In this document: positions 16,863 through 18,738 of the stretch, piece by piece
Layout: each line of letters begins with the position of its first letter
Numbering within the stretch: position 1 is the first letter of the stretch
Source: Termitomyces sp. T153
Taxonomy: Eukaryota; Basidiomycota; Agaricomycetes; Agaricales; Lyophyllaceae
NCBI GenBank assembly: GCA_018296165.2
Contig: JACKQL020000277.1
Span: forward strand, 1-18,738
Direction of reading: 5' to 3'
Length of the DNA: 18,738 nucleotides
The notes under the pieces: model-generated
What the model was told of the DNA's origin: nothing
The model's input: only the letters and a program-made list of their open reading frames with translations
Database searches by the model: none
Translations under genes and position numbers: made by a program

Positions 16863-17911
16863 TGATGAGCCCCAGTTATCGCTGAGCACCTTTTTCGGCA
16901 GCAGCTGACTACTTCGAATTTGACACAAGTCACGACACTCAGCGCACGGGACTTAGCCCTAGGATTGGACTGAAGCACAAGACTCTAGTGACCACAAGAC
17001 TTATTGATTACGGGGAACATCACGCGAAGCCTGGAACTTGGGCCTAGACCATCAAGGCCTAGACCCTCTTGGCGACGATTATTAGCGACCTTAGCGATCC
17101 TGGCGACAAAACGGCGTTCCTTTACTATATATGGACATATTACCAGACGCATACCTTTTTACTATCATTCCCCTTGTCGAGCTTACCAACATCCCTGAAC
17201 GATGTTCTTACTTCAGGTATTGACATCGGACTCGTTCTCTTTTTGGTTCTTATTAGCAATTAGTCGTCGCCAAGGCCTCCCCTATGACCTTTTACTTAGT
17301 TACGGACTGACGCCTGGCACGCAACCTAAACACAGTGGCAGACGCCGCCGCTAGTGGCGCTTAATTGCTTACCTTCCCTTACTATACTTCGAAAACGTAT
17401 AAATACTGCCTGTACATAGACACCCCATCATCGAATTTTACCATCGCATCACCATCGTATTACTCCCCCATCTATAAGCTACCAGCTTAAGGATTTCATT
17501 CGCCTCATCTCTTTCCCTCATCTCGTCTTCGACTTTGGATTAGCGACAAACCTCTTCAACTTCGACCTCGACTTAGCGTGGTACCGACTACGGGTGCCTA
17601 TTAGTGTTATTTCAACTTAGTGACGCTAGCAATTGCGGCTAGCGATAAGTTTACGTTCGTCTATCGATCTTAGTTTTACTCTTACCGCTGTCTCTCTCCT
17701 TTATTTGCCCCGCCACCGTTTCAGTTTCACTGCGACTATCGTTAGCAGTAGCGATTCTTTTCGACTTCACCTTCTCGCCACCACTTTCGCTCTAGTTCTC
17801 TGGGACGGTTACTGACTCGCCCTCAATTATTAACTTCCTACTGCCAGCTATCCTATCTAGTGACAAGTGTTAGGTTTCCTGCACGGCACTAGGCGGCATA
17901 GGAGCACATCA
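16863..17911 (+). mobile_element. 3' LTR of Ty3/Gypsy element A, 1049 bp
   Basis: Same length and ends (TGATG...CATCA) as 6755-7803, with about 45 substitutions and no gaps. TATA box TATAAATA at 17398-17405. The five bases after it (CTGGG, 17912-17916) do not match the five before the 5' LTR (GGCGG, 6750-6754), so there is no target-site duplication. Confidence 0.96.
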
Positions 17912-18730
17912 CTGGGACCGAGCAAAGAGTGAGGTTCGGACCTGATAAAGGAGTGTCGGGGTCCGTAATCGTAATCGCGGAGTTCGTGAGGTCGTTAAGG
18001 TTGATGAAGACTTGGGCACAGTGGTCGGACGGAGTCACCGAGACAGCGTCAGACGAAATGGGACGGAGTTGATATAGGACAAGAGTAGATTCGAAATAGA
18101 GATACGAAACGATAACGAGAACAATAACAAAATGGAGATGAGACAAGACCGGGAGACTGAGATAAGACCGGGAGACTGAGATAAGGAAACAAGGCATGGG
18201 ACACAAGAAGGAGACAATCAGACCATAGGTAACGTTAAGCAATATCAAGACTAGGGTACAAAGAGCTACTCGATGACTTATATACTGACTACCGGAGGAC
18301 TTCGGGGTACGTCGGCTGTGGCGGCGGGGCTTGGCGGAGCTCGACGGAGGGGGCGGGTGTCGGTTGTGATCGAGGATCATGCCGCGCTGATACATTGATG
18401 GGATCATTGGAGAACGCGGGTTGCCCCAAGGTTGTCGTGATACTCCGAAATAGGTCGGAGTAACCAGGGTGTTGAGTTGATGATGGGTGGCGAAGATCGG
18501 GAACAGCGGGGGTGGTTCTCGGGGCTCGGGAGGCCCAGGGTAAGTGTCAGTGGCTGCGGGGCAGGCACTGAAGTTGGCTAGGGGGCTGTCGGAGTTAGCC
18601 GGGGAGGCGTCGGAGTTAGCCGAAGTAGGCGCGGGGCATGGGCGGAAGTTCGGCGGAGCGTTGGGGGTCCCTTTGGGGATTCGGGGGGTTGATGGACGAT
18701 GTGCGGGGTTTCGGGGAACGGGTCGTGACA
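17912..18730 (-). mobile_element. Partial LTR of Ty3-like element B, right copy, reverse orientation
   Basis: It aligns with about 4598-5267 of the left B LTR. On the minus strand it starts TGTCACGACCCGTTCCCC at 18730, contains TATATAAG (18277-18284), and is cut at 17912 by element A, about 320 bp before the LTR end. Just outside it (18731-18738) there is no polypurine tract, unlike the left copy, so it is more likely a 5' LTR. It keeps many CpGs that read CA or TG in the left copy. A 280-residue minus frame (18731-17889) spans this LTR and is not supported as a gene. Confidence 0.8.
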
Positions 18731-18738
18731 CACACAGA

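Larger units (their letters stand above)
6961..17760. repeat. Dispersed TAGCG/CGCTA motif throughout element A
   Basis: By hand count about 109 occurrences of TAGCG or its complement CGCTA lie in the 11.2-kb element, about one per 100 bp, against about 22 expected for equal base use. I found none in 1-6754 or 17912-18738. Common extended forms are TTAGCGAC, TAGCGAT and GTCGCTAA. They occur in LTRs, gag, pol, the spacer, antisense exons and introns, in both orientations and in different reading frames (GTC GCT AAG, GTT AGC GAA, TTA GCG ACC, CGC TAC), so codon bias alone does not explain them. Confidence 0.75.
6755..17911 (+). mobile_element. Ty3/Gypsy LTR retrotransposon 'A', 11,157 bp, nearly complete
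   Basis: Order: LTR, PBS, Gag-protease, Pol (RT, RNase H, integrase), antisense spliced gene, PPT, LTR. The order RT-RNase H-integrase defines the Ty3/Gypsy type. Both main frames are uninterrupted. The element is much longer than a minimal Ty3 (about 5-6 kb) because of 1-kb LTRs and a 2.6-kb region after pol that holds the antisense gene. Base composition changes abruptly at 6755: CpG is frequent inside and scarce to the left. Confidence 0.95.

Noticed and set aside
17889..18731. 280-residue minus-strand frame at the right end
   Set aside because: It covers the B-family LTR from its first base, includes the TATA box and promoter region, has no recognisable domain and crosses the junction into element A. 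The left LTR copy does not keep it open.

Overview
The window looks like repeat-rich DNA from a filamentous basidiomycete fungus, most likely an Agaricomycete (mushroom-forming). The reasons are very short introns (49-59 bp, GT...AG, with CTAAC-like branch points), a Ty3-type retrotransposon whose Gag and Pol match the basidiomycete style, and a Pif1-type helicase of the Helitron kind. I see no convincing host housekeeping gene, rRNA, tRNA or CRISPR. The whole window is explained as layers of mobile DNA; the genus is not determined.

Layout. (1) 1-4275: old, CpG-poor, decayed DNA transcribed leftwards if at all. It holds a Q/E-rich reading frame leaving the left edge (1-1037), a palindrome + hairpin + 59-bp minisatellite module (1437-2233), a truncated Pif1/Helitron helicase pseudogene (2546-3637), and a second, shorter copy of the same module (3936-4275). 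(2) 4276-6754: the decayed 3' end of a Ty3-like element 'B' lying in reverse orientation: its LTR, its polypurine tract and a broken coiled-coil gene. (3) 6755-17911: a nearly intact Ty3/Gypsy element 'A' (11,157 bp) on the + strand, with 1,049-bp LTRs, PBS, Gag-protease, Pol (RT-RNase H-integrase), and then a six-exon gene on the opposite strand between pol and the 3' LTR. (4) 17912-18730: part of another LTR of family B, better preserved than the left one.

Element A is the centre of interest. Its reverse transcriptase, RNase H and integrase keep all key residues. Downstream it carries an antisense, spliced gene for a nuclear-looking protein with a Zn2Cys6-like cysteine cluster, acidic and basic tracts and a coiled coil. 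The element is also saturated, on both strands and in LTR, coding and non-coding parts alike, with the short motif TAGCG(A/AC) (about 109 by hand count, versus none found in the flanks). My leading hypothesis is that the antisense protein and the motif form a regulatory pair (for example self-recognition or anti-silencing, similar in logic to VANC proteins of plant VANDAL elements). That is inference.

Element A has no target-site duplication and its LTR differences are clustered, while both sides are pieces of family B. It is therefore probably a hybrid left by recombination between two A copies, not a simple insertion.
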